NCBI RefSeq assembly: GCF_018918265.1
Contig: NZ_JAHLQC010000022.1
Coordinates: 1 to 57,587, forward strand
From: Falcatimonas sp. MSJ-15
GTDB lineage: Bacteria > Bacillota > Clostridia > Lachnospirales > Lachnospiraceae
Reading direction: 5' to 3'
Length of the DNA stretch: 57,587 nucleotides
Shown here: positions 35,512 to 43,916 of the stretch, piece by piece
Position numbering within the stretch: the first letter of the stretch is position 1
Layout: each line of letters begins with the position of its first letter
The notes under the pieces: generated by a model
The model's input: only the letters and a program-made list of their open reading frames with translations
Databases searched by the model: none
Told to the model about the DNA's origin: nothing
Translations under genes and position numbers: made by a program

Positions 35512-37803
35512 CTACTGCGATATTTCAGTAGATTTTGCATCACGCATAGTTTTAGGTGAGATGCCATATACTTTTTTAAATGCACGTCTAAAACTGTTAG
35601 CATTATTATAACCAAGTTCCATATATATATCAGATATATTAATACTACTGTTTTTTAGAAGTTCAACAGCTTGTTCCATTCGTATGTTTTCAAGATACTC
35701 TGAAAAGTTCTGATTAGTTTCAGCCTTAAACAGATAAGAAAAATAGCTTTCAGATATGTTGAATTCATCAGAGATTTTACTAAGACATAGAGACGCATCT
35801 TTGTAATTCTCACGAATGTAACCTTTTATTGTTGATATAAGCTGGTTGCCTTCAGGTTTTGTATCATTTAGTTTGCATAGCATATTAGTAATTTCTTTTA
35901 AAAGTTCAAAAGTCTTATGTTCTTCAAACATCCTGTCAATGATTTCAAGTGTATTCTGATTGTCATTATTCTGTTTGATAGCAAATCTTGCTTTTAATAG
36001 AACGTTTCTAAGGTCAGAGAAGAACCATTTAACAACATGAACAGGTAGAGCACGATCAACAAAATTCTCCTTGTACAAAAGGCTGAAGATCTCAGTAGCC
36101 TGATCAGAATTACCATTATTAATATAAGTAGTAAGTTGTGAAGCAAGTTCCAAAGGAAAATAATAGGTTGTCTTATTCTTCTTAATTGTTCTATAAGGCT
36201 GTATTATGTTATCCTTACCTGTATATTGAATAGCTTCTCTTGCCTGCTGATATGACTTCCAGGTATATCTTATATCAGCATTACGATTACCAATACCGCC
36301 ATATATCCAGATAGAATTATCATTAAGCAATTCTTCGTGAAGATCATTAAAATGCGATACGATATCAGAATAACAATTATCAATATTTATATCGTTGTTA
36401 CATCTTAAAAGAATTGCATAAGCATCATTATGAGGCATATATATGAGTGTATCATCACCAAAATGTTGATAAATATGGCTTTTAATAAGTTCATAACGCT
36501 CATTTAATGCAGAAGTTTCATCAGCTTCTATTTCGCCTGTAATGATATCTTCAGAGAACATATCATCAGGATTGTTATATACACTCATATATAATACAAA
36601 AAATTTTTTATCAGTCTGTTCAATACCAAGAAAGTTAGCAATATAGTTCAATTCCTCACTAGAATAGACTTTACCAAGCATGATTCTCTCTATATAAGAA
36701 GAAAATATAATAGGACGTTGATGTTCAAGCTCTGTCTGTAATGAAGTATGTTGCTTTTTTGTCTCATTCAACTCACTGTTTAACTCAATCATTGGTTTTG
36801 CATTTTTAATAGAAGAAATAAGGATGATTATAAGTCCAACAAGGAATGCAATGCCGGTAATAAAAGTAAAAGTGTTCTTATATGTTACAAGTGTGCTGAA
36901 AGCTGCATTATATGGCTGAACAAGATAGTAGGACCAACCATTAGATTCAGAAGATACAGATGTTATGAACATATTATCATCATCGATAGAATATTCTGAA
37001 TAGGAATTTTTTTCAGCCTTGTTTCGAATATCATCAATATTATAATCAGAAGAATTTTTCCCTTTAACAGAGAATAATTCATTACCATTATCATCAGTTA
37101 CTATAACAAAACCTGAATCATAGAGCGACAGTGGAGTAAAAAAAGAAGAAAGAGTGTTTTCAGAGAATTGAAAACATGCCACTGAATTATAATTCTTAGA
37201 TAAAGTATATGTTGATAATGGGACCATATACAAATATGTATTGTTAGCCTTAGGAACATATTCTGATATATTAACGAGTTTCATATATAATGAAGTATTA
37301 GTGTGTATAGATGCCCACGCTTTCATATAATTTTCAGAAGCATTTTGTGTGTCAAGATAATAATTTCTGTCGGTACAGAAAATAGAAGATGACAGGCAAT
37401 ATGATGAATTGGGCAGGTATACATAATATCTCATTATAGGAAGAAGCATCTCAGTAGGCCTTTGATTGCTGAGAGTTTCCATGGAATTATATCCAGTCAT
37501 AATGAAATTGGTATTGTCAGTGCTCATATTACTCAAACGCAGTATGTTGGAACTTTGTGCAATTTGCGAAGTAAAGATAGCCATATTGTTTAAAGTTGTG
37601 TCAATATTGTCAACACATGATTCGAGAGCAAGCTTGTTTTGGGAATATTGAGTCTGTTTTGAATCATCTATGCCGATGCTATATAAATATACACCCATAA
37701 TCAGTATTATTACTAATATTACACTATATGACATTACAAGTCTGAACATAAAACTAGGAGTATTGTTAGTTTTATGAGTGATTTTTTTATGATTTATTGT
37801 CAA
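35512..37803 (-). CDS. Membrane-bound AraC-family regulator (YesN-like, with extracellular sensor)
   Basis: A 763-residue one-component regulator. TM1 is at about 20-42, an extracellular sensor region (Cache-like) spans about 43-300, TM2 about 305-327. A linker follows and then a C-terminal AraC DNA-binding domain with two helix-turn-helices: LSKISDEFNISESYFSYLF and ISDIYMELGYNNANSFRRAF, ending VYGISPKTMRD. I choose a TTG start at 37803 because AAGGAGG precedes it; the ATG at 37890 has no signal. It is divergent from the importer operon, which it probably activates in response to pectic oligosaccharides. Confidence 0.88.
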   Translation of the reverse strand: MTINHKKITHKTNNTPSFMFRLVMSYSVILVIILIMGVYLYSIGIDDSKQTQYSQNKLALESCVDNIDTTLNNMAIFTSQIAQSSNILRLSNMSTDNTNFIMTGYNSMETLSNQRPTEMLLPIMRYYVYLPNSSYCLSSSIFCTDRNYYLDTQNASENYMKAWASIHTNTSLYMKLVNISEYVPKANNTYLYMVPLSTYTLSKNYNSVACFQFSENTLSSFFTPLSLYDSGFVIVTDDNGNELFSVKGKNSSDYNIDDIRNKAEKNSYSEYSIDDDNMFITSVSSESNGWSYYLVQPYNAAFSTLVTYKNTFTFITGIAFLVGLIIILISSIKNAKPMIELNSELNETKKQHTSLQTELEHQRPIIFSSYIERIMLGKVYSSEELNYIANFLGIEQTDKKFFVLYMSVYNNPDDMFSEDIITGEIEADETSALNERYELIKSHIYQHFGDDTLIYMPHNDAYAILLRCNNDINIDNCYSDIVSHFNDLHEELLNDNSIWIYGGIGNRNADIRYTWKSYQQAREAIQYTGKDNIIQPYRTIKKNKTTYYFPLELASQLTTYINNGNSDQATEIFSLLYKENFVDRALPVHVVKWFFSDLRNVLLKARFAIKQNNDNQNTLEIIDRMFEEHKTFELLKEITNMLCKLNDTKPEGNQLISTIKGYIRENYKDASLCLSKISDEFNISESYFSYLFKAETNQNFSEYLENIRMEQAVELLKNSSINISDIYMELGYNNANSFRRAFKKVYGISPKTMRDAKSTEISQ

Positions 37804-37954
37804 TTTTGTTTTCCTCCTTGTGAAAAATGTATAAAACGCAAAAATGTATAACCACTTGATTATACTATCAAAAAAAGCTACAAAACGCAAGCATTAAAGG
37901 GATGGAAGACAAAAATACCTTAAGAAATGCACAAAGTGAAAAAAAGGAATTATT

Positions 37955-37987
37955 TGTAAGCGCTACCACAAAATGTAAGCGCTTACT
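37955..37987. promoter_or_regulatory. Two tandem cre (CcpA) sites
   Basis: In the 394-base gap between regulator and importer lie TGTAAGCGCTACCA (37955-37968) and TGTAAGCGCTTACT (37974-37987). The second matches the cre consensus fully, the first in all but its end. Spacing is 19 bases from start to start. They indicate carbon catabolite control of the divergent genes. Confidence 0.8.
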
Positions 37988-38072
37988 AAAAAATAAAATT
38001 TCTGAAAGACGCATAATATATGGATTCTAGCAATGTTCGTAAAAAATGCACACATAAAATAAAAATTGTATC

Positions 38073-38102
38073 TTGTTAAAAATAACTAAAGCATGGTATA
38101 TT
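38073..38102 (+). promoter_or_regulatory. Likely promoter of the importer operon
   Basis: TTGTTA (38073-38078), an 18-base spacer and TATATT (38097-38102), 95 bases before the binding-protein start. Weak -35 suits an activator-dependent promoter. Confidence 0.5.
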
Positions 38103-38197
38103 AAAAGGGTCGAATGAAACAAAATTCAACAAAGACAATTCGCTGGTGTAAAAAGGAAGTGTACCAGGGGGAACATTTTAAAGGAGGGTTTTACCTT

Positions 38198-39772
38198 ATG
38201 AGAAAAACAACTAAAAAAGTTTTATCAGCTAGTTTAATTGCTACATTAGCAGTTAGTATGATGGCTTGCGGAAGCAAAGATACATCAAATTCAGATTCAA
38301 AAGCTGATGCACAGACAAAAGAAGATGGAACAACATCATCAGATAGCAAAGATAATGCAAAATCAGATGTTGAGAAACCTTCAAAAATCACAGTTATGTG
38401 TGATGGTACAGTAATGACAGAAGATAACGGACGTGCACAGTTCGAGTCAGCTCTTGAAGCTGCACTTGGTCTTGATATTCAATTTATTCAGCCAGACCAT
38501 TCTTCATATTCAGATGTACTTCAGCAGACAATTACAGGTGGCGAGTGGCCAGACGTTGTAATTATTCCAGCTACATATTATCAGTCATACGCTAAACAGG
38601 GTGTGCTTTGGGATATGTCAGATGCTTGGGAAAATTCAGATTTAAAAGCTTCAGGACGTGTTGATGAAAGATTCGTTGACTGCCTTTACATTGATGATGA
38701 GGACATAAAAGGATTATTCGGTATGTCAGCTACACGTGGTAACGGATGTGTTACTTATGTAAAACAGCAGTGGTTAGACGATTGTGGAATCGCAGAAGTT
38801 CCTACAACATATGATGAATATATTGATATGTTAAGAAAATTCAAAGAAGTTAAAGGTACATATGCAGTTTCAGCTGCTGGTTTAATCAGTAAAGAAGCTC
38901 CATATACAAACTACTTACCTGAATTCTATCAGGATGCATACCCAGACTTCTATGAAAAAGATGGTAAATACGTTGATGGATTTACAGAAGATGCAATGAA
39001 AGAAGCTCTTCAGAGACTTCAGGATGCATATACAGAAGGTCTTATCGATCCAACAGCAGTTACTAATAAGACATCAGATTGTCGTACAAAATTCTATGAT
39101 GATCAGTTCGGTGTATTCACATACTGGGCAGGAACATGGGCTAACAACTTATCAACTAACCTTGAAGCAAATGGTAAGAATGGCGATATAGTTGCTATGA
39201 AACCTATTAAAGAACTTGGTAAATATGTTGAAAGACAGTCACCAGTTTGGGCTATCACAACTCAGTGTAAGAATCCAGAAGGAGTTTACAAATACTTCTT
39301 CGAAACAATGTTAGATGGTGGCGAAGTTCAGACATTATGGACATATGGTGTTAAAGGTGTTCACTGGGATACAAAAGCTGAAACAGTTACTTGGGGCGAT
39401 AAGTCAAAAGATTATGCTGAAGGCGAATTCCATATGTTACCATCACTTGAAGATAGCACTAAGTTATTCGCAAAGAACCACATTGATTCAACAATCGTTA
39501 TCGATACATGGGTAGATTCAGATCCAGGTGCTAAATCAATCCCTGAAGTTTCTCAGAAATCTGCCGAAGTATTTAATGAGAATTCAGTTATTGCTAACGT
39601 AGCTGTATCAAATGATATAATCGCTCAGAACAGTGGTGATATTTGGACATGTCGTGCCAATATTGTAGCTGAAGTTGTAACAGGTTCAATGACAGTTGAA
39701 GAAGGTATGGCAAAATATGAAAAAGAAGTTGGAGATTTAGTAGAAGATTGTCTTAAATCTCTTAACAAATAA
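38198..39772 (+). CDS. ABC transporter solute-binding lipoprotein (oligosaccharide)
   Basis: A 524-residue extracytoplasmic binding protein. Signal: MRKTTKKVLSASLIATLAVS, then MMACG with Cys at about 24 as lipidation site, followed by a Ser/Asp/Lys-rich linker (25-65). The mature part carries typical family-1/LplA features: QTITGGEWPDVVII, WLDDCGIAEVPTTYDEY and a Trp/Tyr-rich sugar cleft. The size and linkage to LplB/YtcP-like permeases are those of the complex-polysaccharide importers without their own ATPase gene. Probably binds oligogalacturonides or related pectin fragments. Start behind AAGGAGGG. Highest-expression-type codon use in the operon. Confidence 0.9.
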   Translation: MRKTTKKVLSASLIATLAVSMMACGSKDTSNSDSKADAQTKEDGTTSSDSKDNAKSDVEKPSKITVMCDGTVMTEDNGRAQFESALEAALGLDIQFIQPDHSSYSDVLQQTITGGEWPDVVIIPATYYQSYAKQGVLWDMSDAWENSDLKASGRVDERFVDCLYIDDEDIKGLFGMSATRGNGCVTYVKQQWLDDCGIAEVPTTYDEYIDMLRKFKEVKGTYAVSAAGLISKEAPYTNYLPEFYQDAYPDFYEKDGKYVDGFTEDAMKEALQRLQDAYTEGLIDPTAVTNKTSDCRTKFYDDQFGVFTYWAGTWANNLSTNLEANGKNGDIVAMKPIKELGKYVERQSPVWAITTQCKNPEGVYKYFFETMLDGGEVQTLWTYGVKGVHWDTKAETVTWGDKSKDYAEGEFHMLPSLEDSTKLFAKNHIDSTIVIDTWVDSDPGAKSIPEVSQKSAEVFNENSVIANVAVSNDIIAQNSGDIWTCRANIVAEVVTGSMTVEEGMAKYEKEVGDLVEDCLKSLNK

Positions 39773-39816
39773 TTGGTTTTTGCAAAATAGGTTCTTTGGG
39801 AACTTAGCATGATAGC

Positions 39817-39854
39817 TTGGAGCTGCGGCATACCAATTATTAACGCAGCTCCAA
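39817..39854 (+). promoter_or_regulatory. Intercistronic hairpin between binding protein and permease
   Basis: TTGGAGCTGCG (39817-39827) and CGCAGCTCCAA (39844-39854) form a perfect 11-bp stem without a T-run. Such hairpins stabilise the upstream message so that binding protein exceeds permease; that role is inferred from position. Confidence 0.7.
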
Positions 39855-39912
39855 ACATATGCGAGTAGACTCGCGATGGGATGATTTATTTAATGAAAGG
39901 AAGACAATATCG

Positions 39913-40869
39913 ATGAGTAAAAAGAAAAAGAATCAGGTAAGTTCAAAGCCTTTATCTGCAAGAATCTATAATCACAGATGGTTTTACTTAATGTTTCTAC
40001 CAGTATTAGTATTTATTATTGTTAATAACTACTTACCAATGCTTGGCCTACGCTATGCATGGTACAATTACAATGGTGTAAAAGAACCCGTTTTCGTAGG
40101 ATGGGACAATTTTGCGAAGATGTTCTCAAAGGCAGGCTTCTGGAGAGCGTTTTATAACACTTTACAACTTAGTATTATTAAATTAATCTTAAACACATTT
40201 GCGGCAGTAATAATCTCAATATTATTGAACGAAATGGTAAATTTGGCATTTAAGAAGTTTACACAGACACTTATTTATTTACCACATTTCATGTCATGGG
40301 TTGTTACAGCTTCTGTATTTGGCTTAATCTTAGCACCAACAGATCAGGGTCTTGTTAATACAATTCTTAAAGCAATTGGTGTAGTTGACGGTACAGCAGA
40401 AAGCCCATACATTTACTTCTTAGGAAGTAAGACATGGTGGAGACCAGTCTATTATGTTATAAATCTCTGGAAAGATACAGGATGGGGAACAATTATCTTC
40501 ATGGCTACATTAGCAGGTATCAGTCCAGAACTTTACGAAGCAGCACAGATTGACGGTGCTGGTCGTTGGCAGAGAATGAAATATATCACATTACCTAGCT
40601 TAGCTAATACTATTATCACAGTATTAATCCTTAACTTAGCTAAGGTTATGAACCTTTTCGAATCAGTATTCGTTCTTATGAATGATATTGTTGTAGAACA
40701 GTCAGACGTTCTTGCTACATACATTTACTCACAGACATTTAACAGTGGTACAATACCAAACTTTGGTTATACAACAGCTGTAGGTCTTGCAAGATCTGTA
40801 GTTGGATGTTTCTTAGTTTTAGTTTGTAACTACGCTAGTAAGAAAACACGTGGTAAAGGTATTGTATAG
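39913..40869 (+). CDS. ABC sugar permease, LplB-like
   Basis: A 318-residue membrane protein with six segments, starting MSKKKKNQ with the basic N-terminus of LplB/UgpA-type permeases (WFYLMFLPVLVFIIVNNYLP). The ATPase-coupling EAA loop is EAAQIDGAGRWQRMKYITLP. The start at 39913 follows GAAAGGAAG; the frame is open to 39859. It forms the importer with the next gene and the binding protein. The ATPase must come from elsewhere (an MsmX-like shared ATPase), as none is encoded here. Confidence 0.9.
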   Translation: MSKKKKNQVSSKPLSARIYNHRWFYLMFLPVLVFIIVNNYLPMLGLRYAWYNYNGVKEPVFVGWDNFAKMFSKAGFWRAFYNTLQLSIIKLILNTFAAVIISILLNEMVNLAFKKFTQTLIYLPHFMSWVVTASVFGLILAPTDQGLVNTILKAIGVVDGTAESPYIYFLGSKTWWRPVYYVINLWKDTGWGTIIFMATLAGISPELYEAAQIDGAGRWQRMKYITLPSLANTIITVLILNLAKVMNLFESVFVLMNDIVVEQSDVLATYIYSQTFNSGTIPNFGYTTAVGLARSVVGCFLVLVCNYASKKTRGKGIV

Positions 40870-40880
40870 GAGGTGTCATG

Positions 40881-41762
40881 ATGAAGGAAGAAAACAAAGT
40901 TATAGACGAAAGATATGTTTATAAACCTAAAAAAAGAAAATTAAAACCATTTGAGATTATTAACGGTATTATTTTCGTTATTATCTCATTGATTATCATA
41001 GTTCCTATTTGGAAAGTTTTGGTTGACTCACTTGATGCTAAGACAGCTTACGGTCTTAACTTATTACCACAGACATTTTCATTAGTAGGATACAAGATTA
41101 TTGTAACAACTGAATCTCTTTACAGACCATTTATCATTTCAATTGTTACAACATTAGCTGGTACATTCTTAGGATTATTACTCTCAACACTTGGTGCTTA
41201 TGTATTAATCCAGTATGAGATGCCACTTAGAAATTTATTTGCTAACTTATTACTGTTCACAATGTTATTTAACGGTGGTATGATTCCAACATACTTAGTT
41301 TACAAACAGTTACATTTCACTAACACATTGTTAGCAGTACTTATCCCATTAAGTATTAATGTATATAACTTAGTACTTATGAGAAACTTCTTCGATGGTA
41401 TTCCTAAGGGACTATTCGAAGCAGCAGCTATTGATGGATGTTCTCCAATGAGAATATTTATCCAGATTGTACTTCCATTATCAAAGGCAGCACTTGCATC
41501 AATCGGTCTTATGTTTGCCGTTGGTTTCTGGAACGACTATACAAACTACAAATTATATATCACAGATAGTAAGTGGTATAACTTCCAGATGAAGTTACGT
41601 GGAATGATGTTAGGTAGTGATTTACCAACAGCTTCAGGTGTATCAGAGAATACACTTAAGAACTCAGCCGTTATGGTAGCTATCATTCCTTTCATGATTA
41701 TCTATCCTTTCTGTCAGCAGTACTTTGTTAAAGGTGTTAATATCGGTGCTGTTAAGGAATAA
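40881..41762 (+). CDS. ABC sugar permease, YtcP/LplC-like
   Basis: A 293-residue permease with six membrane segments. FEIINGIIFVIISLIIIVPI is the first, the EAA loop is EAAAIDGCSPMRIFIQIVLP, and the end FVKGVNIGAVKE is a hallmark of the YtcP/LplC group. Two adjacent ATGs (40878 and 40881) follow AGGAGG; the second has better spacing. Eight or eleven bases after the previous stop, so coupled. Second membrane subunit of the pectic-oligosaccharide importer. Confidence 0.9.
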   Translation: MKEENKVIDERYVYKPKKRKLKPFEIINGIIFVIISLIIIVPIWKVLVDSLDAKTAYGLNLLPQTFSLVGYKIIVTTESLYRPFIISIVTTLAGTFLGLLLSTLGAYVLIQYEMPLRNLFANLLLFTMLFNGGMIPTYLVYKQLHFTNTLLAVLIPLSINVYNLVLMRNFFDGIPKGLFEAAAIDGCSPMRIFIQIVLPLSKAALASIGLMFAVGFWNDYTNYKLYITDSKWYNFQMKLRGMMLGSDLPTASGVSENTLKNSAVMVAIIPFMIIYPFCQQYFVKGVNIGAVKE

Positions 41763-41790
41763 TACCAATTATTTGAGTTAAAGCATTATA

Positions 41791-41822
41791 GTGGGGCGTA
41801 TTATTTGCGCCTCACTTTTTTG
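41791..41822 (+). terminator. Terminator after the importer genes
   Basis: GTGGGGCG and CGCCTCAC pair with one wobble around a 9-base loop and are followed by seven T. Partial read-through into the esterase genes is possible. Confidence 0.8.
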
Positions 41823-41889
41823 CATAGATAGCAATTTAAGTAGCAGACAGCAAATAATAAAATATAAATATATAAATAGGAGAAAAAAT

Positions 41890-42606
41890 ATGAAGATATT
41901 TTGGGCAGGAGATTCAACAGTAAAACAGAATGACATTTCAAGCTATCCACAGACAGGAATAGGTCAGGGAATGTTATTATATGTTAAAAAGGATATTCAG
42001 ATTAGAAATTTTGCAGAGAATGGAAGAAGCACTAAAAGCTTCATTGATGAAAACAGACTAGATATGATACAAAAAGAGATTGGTGCAGGTGATATGTTAT
42101 TTATTCAGTTTGGACACAATGATGAAAAACCAGATGAAGAGAGACATACAGATCCAGACACTACATTTAAAGAAAATCTTAGAAAATTTATTAAAGTTGC
42201 ACGAGATGCAAGTGCATATCCGGTTCTTATAACACCATTATATAGAAGGATATTTGTATCAGAACATGAGTTAACTAAAGATACACATGGAGAATATCCA
42301 AGAGCAATAAAAGAAGTTGGTGATGAACTTAATGTACCTGTAATAGACTTGTGTGAGATAAGCAGACAGTTTATAGCAAAATGCGGAGACGAACCAAGTA
42401 AAAGATACTTCATGCATCTGGCAGAGAAAGAATATCCAAACTTCCCGGAAGGAAAGAAAGATAATACACATCTAAGATATGAAGGTGCAGTAGAATTCGC
42501 AGGAATGATTGCATCAGAACTTAATAAACTGTCAGGTATTTACTCAGATATTCTTGTTGAAAACAAAGGATTTGATGAGCGAGAAAAGTGGTTATTAAAA
42601 GATTAA
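41890..42606 (+). CDS. Rhamnogalacturonan/pectin acetylesterase, SGNH (GDSL) family
   Basis: A 238-residue SGNH hydrolase: block I FWAGDSTVKQND with the nucleophilic Ser, block II ENGRSTKSF, block III IQFGHNDEK and block V DNTHLRYEGAVEFA with the catalytic Asp/His. This is the RhgT/YesT-type arrangement (CE12). No signal peptide, so it works in the cytoplasm, removing acetyl groups from imported pectic oligosaccharides. Start at 41890 behind AGGAG. Next to the pectinesterase on the same strand. Confidence 0.88.
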   Translation: MKIFWAGDSTVKQNDISSYPQTGIGQGMLLYVKKDIQIRNFAENGRSTKSFIDENRLDMIQKEIGAGDMLFIQFGHNDEKPDEERHTDPDTTFKENLRKFIKVARDASAYPVLITPLYRRIFVSEHELTKDTHGEYPRAIKEVGDELNVPVIDLCEISRQFIAKCGDEPSKRYFMHLAEKEYPNFPEGKKDNTHLRYEGAVEFAGMIASELNKLSGIYSDILVENKGFDEREKWLLKD

Positions 42607-42718
42607 ATATTAGCATATAGTTAAGAAATGCAAAGATATTTAAAAATTTATTGAAATATCAGTAAGATAAAGAATATATGTTAGAATATTAGAGCAACAT
42701 TTGTGAGAGGTGATATAT

Positions 42719-43687
42719 ATGATAAGCGTTGGTAAAACAAAATGTGATACAGAATCAATTAATGAGACTATAGAACTAGCTAGATACAACAATGATAGAG
42801 AAATTTTTATCACTAATGGAATATATAAAGAAAAGATCTTACTAGATATAAGCAACATCACAATTACAGGTGAAGATAGAGAAAAAACTATTATAACTTA
42901 TGGAGACTATGCAAAGAAGAAAGACTGCGATGGAATAGAATATGGTACATTCAGAACAGCTACATTTAGAATTGATGCAGATAATGTAACACTTAATAAT
43001 CTTACTATAAAGAATTCTGCTGGTAATGGAAGAGATTATGGTCAGGCAATAGCACTATATTCAGAAGGTGATGAGATAAGAGTTAATTCATGTAAGTTAA
43101 TTGGATGTCAGGATACACTTTTTGCAGCTCCACTTCCACCGAAAAAACCTGGTATTGGCAAGAATGGAAAAGGCCCAAAAGCAGACTGTGAACGTAAAAA
43201 TGGCAATCAGTATTATATAGACTGTTATATAGAAGGCGATATAGATTTTATATTCGGTGGAGCGAGAGCATATTTTAAAAATTGTAATATATTCTCAAGA
43301 AAGAATATTACAGAAGAAGACGGGCGAAATGGAGATAATATAATAAAAGGTTTCGTTGCTGCACCATGCACACCTCAAAGTGAAAAAATAGGATTTGTAT
43401 TCAATAATTGTATATTTGAAAGCGACAATGACCCTGAGACTGTGTATCTTGGCAGACCATGGAGAGAATATGCCAAAGTAGTAATAATTAATTCTAAGAT
43501 TGGAAATCATATAAAAAGATGTGGATGGCATGATTGGAATAAACCAGAAGCCCATACGACAATGGTATTTGCAGAATACAATAATACAAATGATGAAAAA
43601 CCGGTTGATATGAGTCTTAGAGAGAACTATGTTCATAATCTTTCAGAAAGCGAAGCACAGGAGTATATAGATTACTTTGAGAGATAA
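42719..43687 (+). CDS. Intracellular pectin methylesterase (CE8)
   Basis: A 322-residue right-handed beta-helix esterase. Key segments: CQDTLFA (Gln and Asp of the active site), EGDIDFIFGGARAYF (second Asp) and LGRPWREYAKVV (Arg). NLTIKNSAGNGRDYGQAIAL is also typical. There is no signal peptide, so like its neighbour it should act on short methylated oligogalacturonides after uptake. Start at 42719 behind AGAGG. The module lacks a pectate lyase or polygalacturonase, which must be elsewhere. Confidence 0.92.
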   Translation: MISVGKTKCDTESINETIELARYNNDREIFITNGIYKEKILLDISNITITGEDREKTIITYGDYAKKKDCDGIEYGTFRTATFRIDADNVTLNNLTIKNSAGNGRDYGQAIALYSEGDEIRVNSCKLIGCQDTLFAAPLPPKKPGIGKNGKGPKADCERKNGNQYYIDCYIEGDIDFIFGGARAYFKNCNIFSRKNITEEDGRNGDNIIKGFVAAPCTPQSEKIGFVFNNCIFESDNDPETVYLGRPWREYAKVVIINSKIGNHIKRCGWHDWNKPEAHTTMVFAEYNNTNDEKPVDMSLRENYVHNLSESEAQEYIDYFER

Positions 43688-43742
43688 ATACCTGTAAAAC
43701 CATATTATGAAAGTAAGTAGTTCATATATAAAATCATCGTTT

Positions 43743-43785
43743 GTCATAGGTTTCACCCACTACCTTTAGGTGGTGGGTAGTTGAC
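43743..43785 (+). repeat. 43-base palindromic repeat, IS200/IS605-end type
   Basis: Starts GTCATAGG and ends GGGTAGTTGAC around a hairpin of CCCACTACCT and AGGTGGTGGG with a TT loop (43756-43777). The same 43-base layout recurs at 56900-56942 in inverse orientation, with partial copies at 54930, 54961, 56465 and 56980. Confidence 0.6.
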
Positions 43786-43837
43786 AATAGTAGATAGTTC
43801 ACAAAAGTAAGAGATTTTACAAAAACAGATAATTCAC

Positions 43838-43881
43838 AAAAGTCTAGGTTGCGAGTATATTAATCACAACCTAGACTTTTT
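43838..43881. terminator. Bidirectional terminator
   Basis: AAAAGTCTAGGTTG and CAACCTAGACTTTT are exact complements around a 15-base loop. It separates the pectinesterase from the convergent ABC exporter. Confidence 0.9.
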
Positions 43882-43916
43882 GAATATTTAAGCAGTACTA
43901 AATGTCTATATAAAGA

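Noticed and set aside
37804..37890. ATG at 37890 as start of the AraC-type regulator
   Set aside because: It has no ribosome site, while TTG at 37803 follows AAGGAGG at good spacing.
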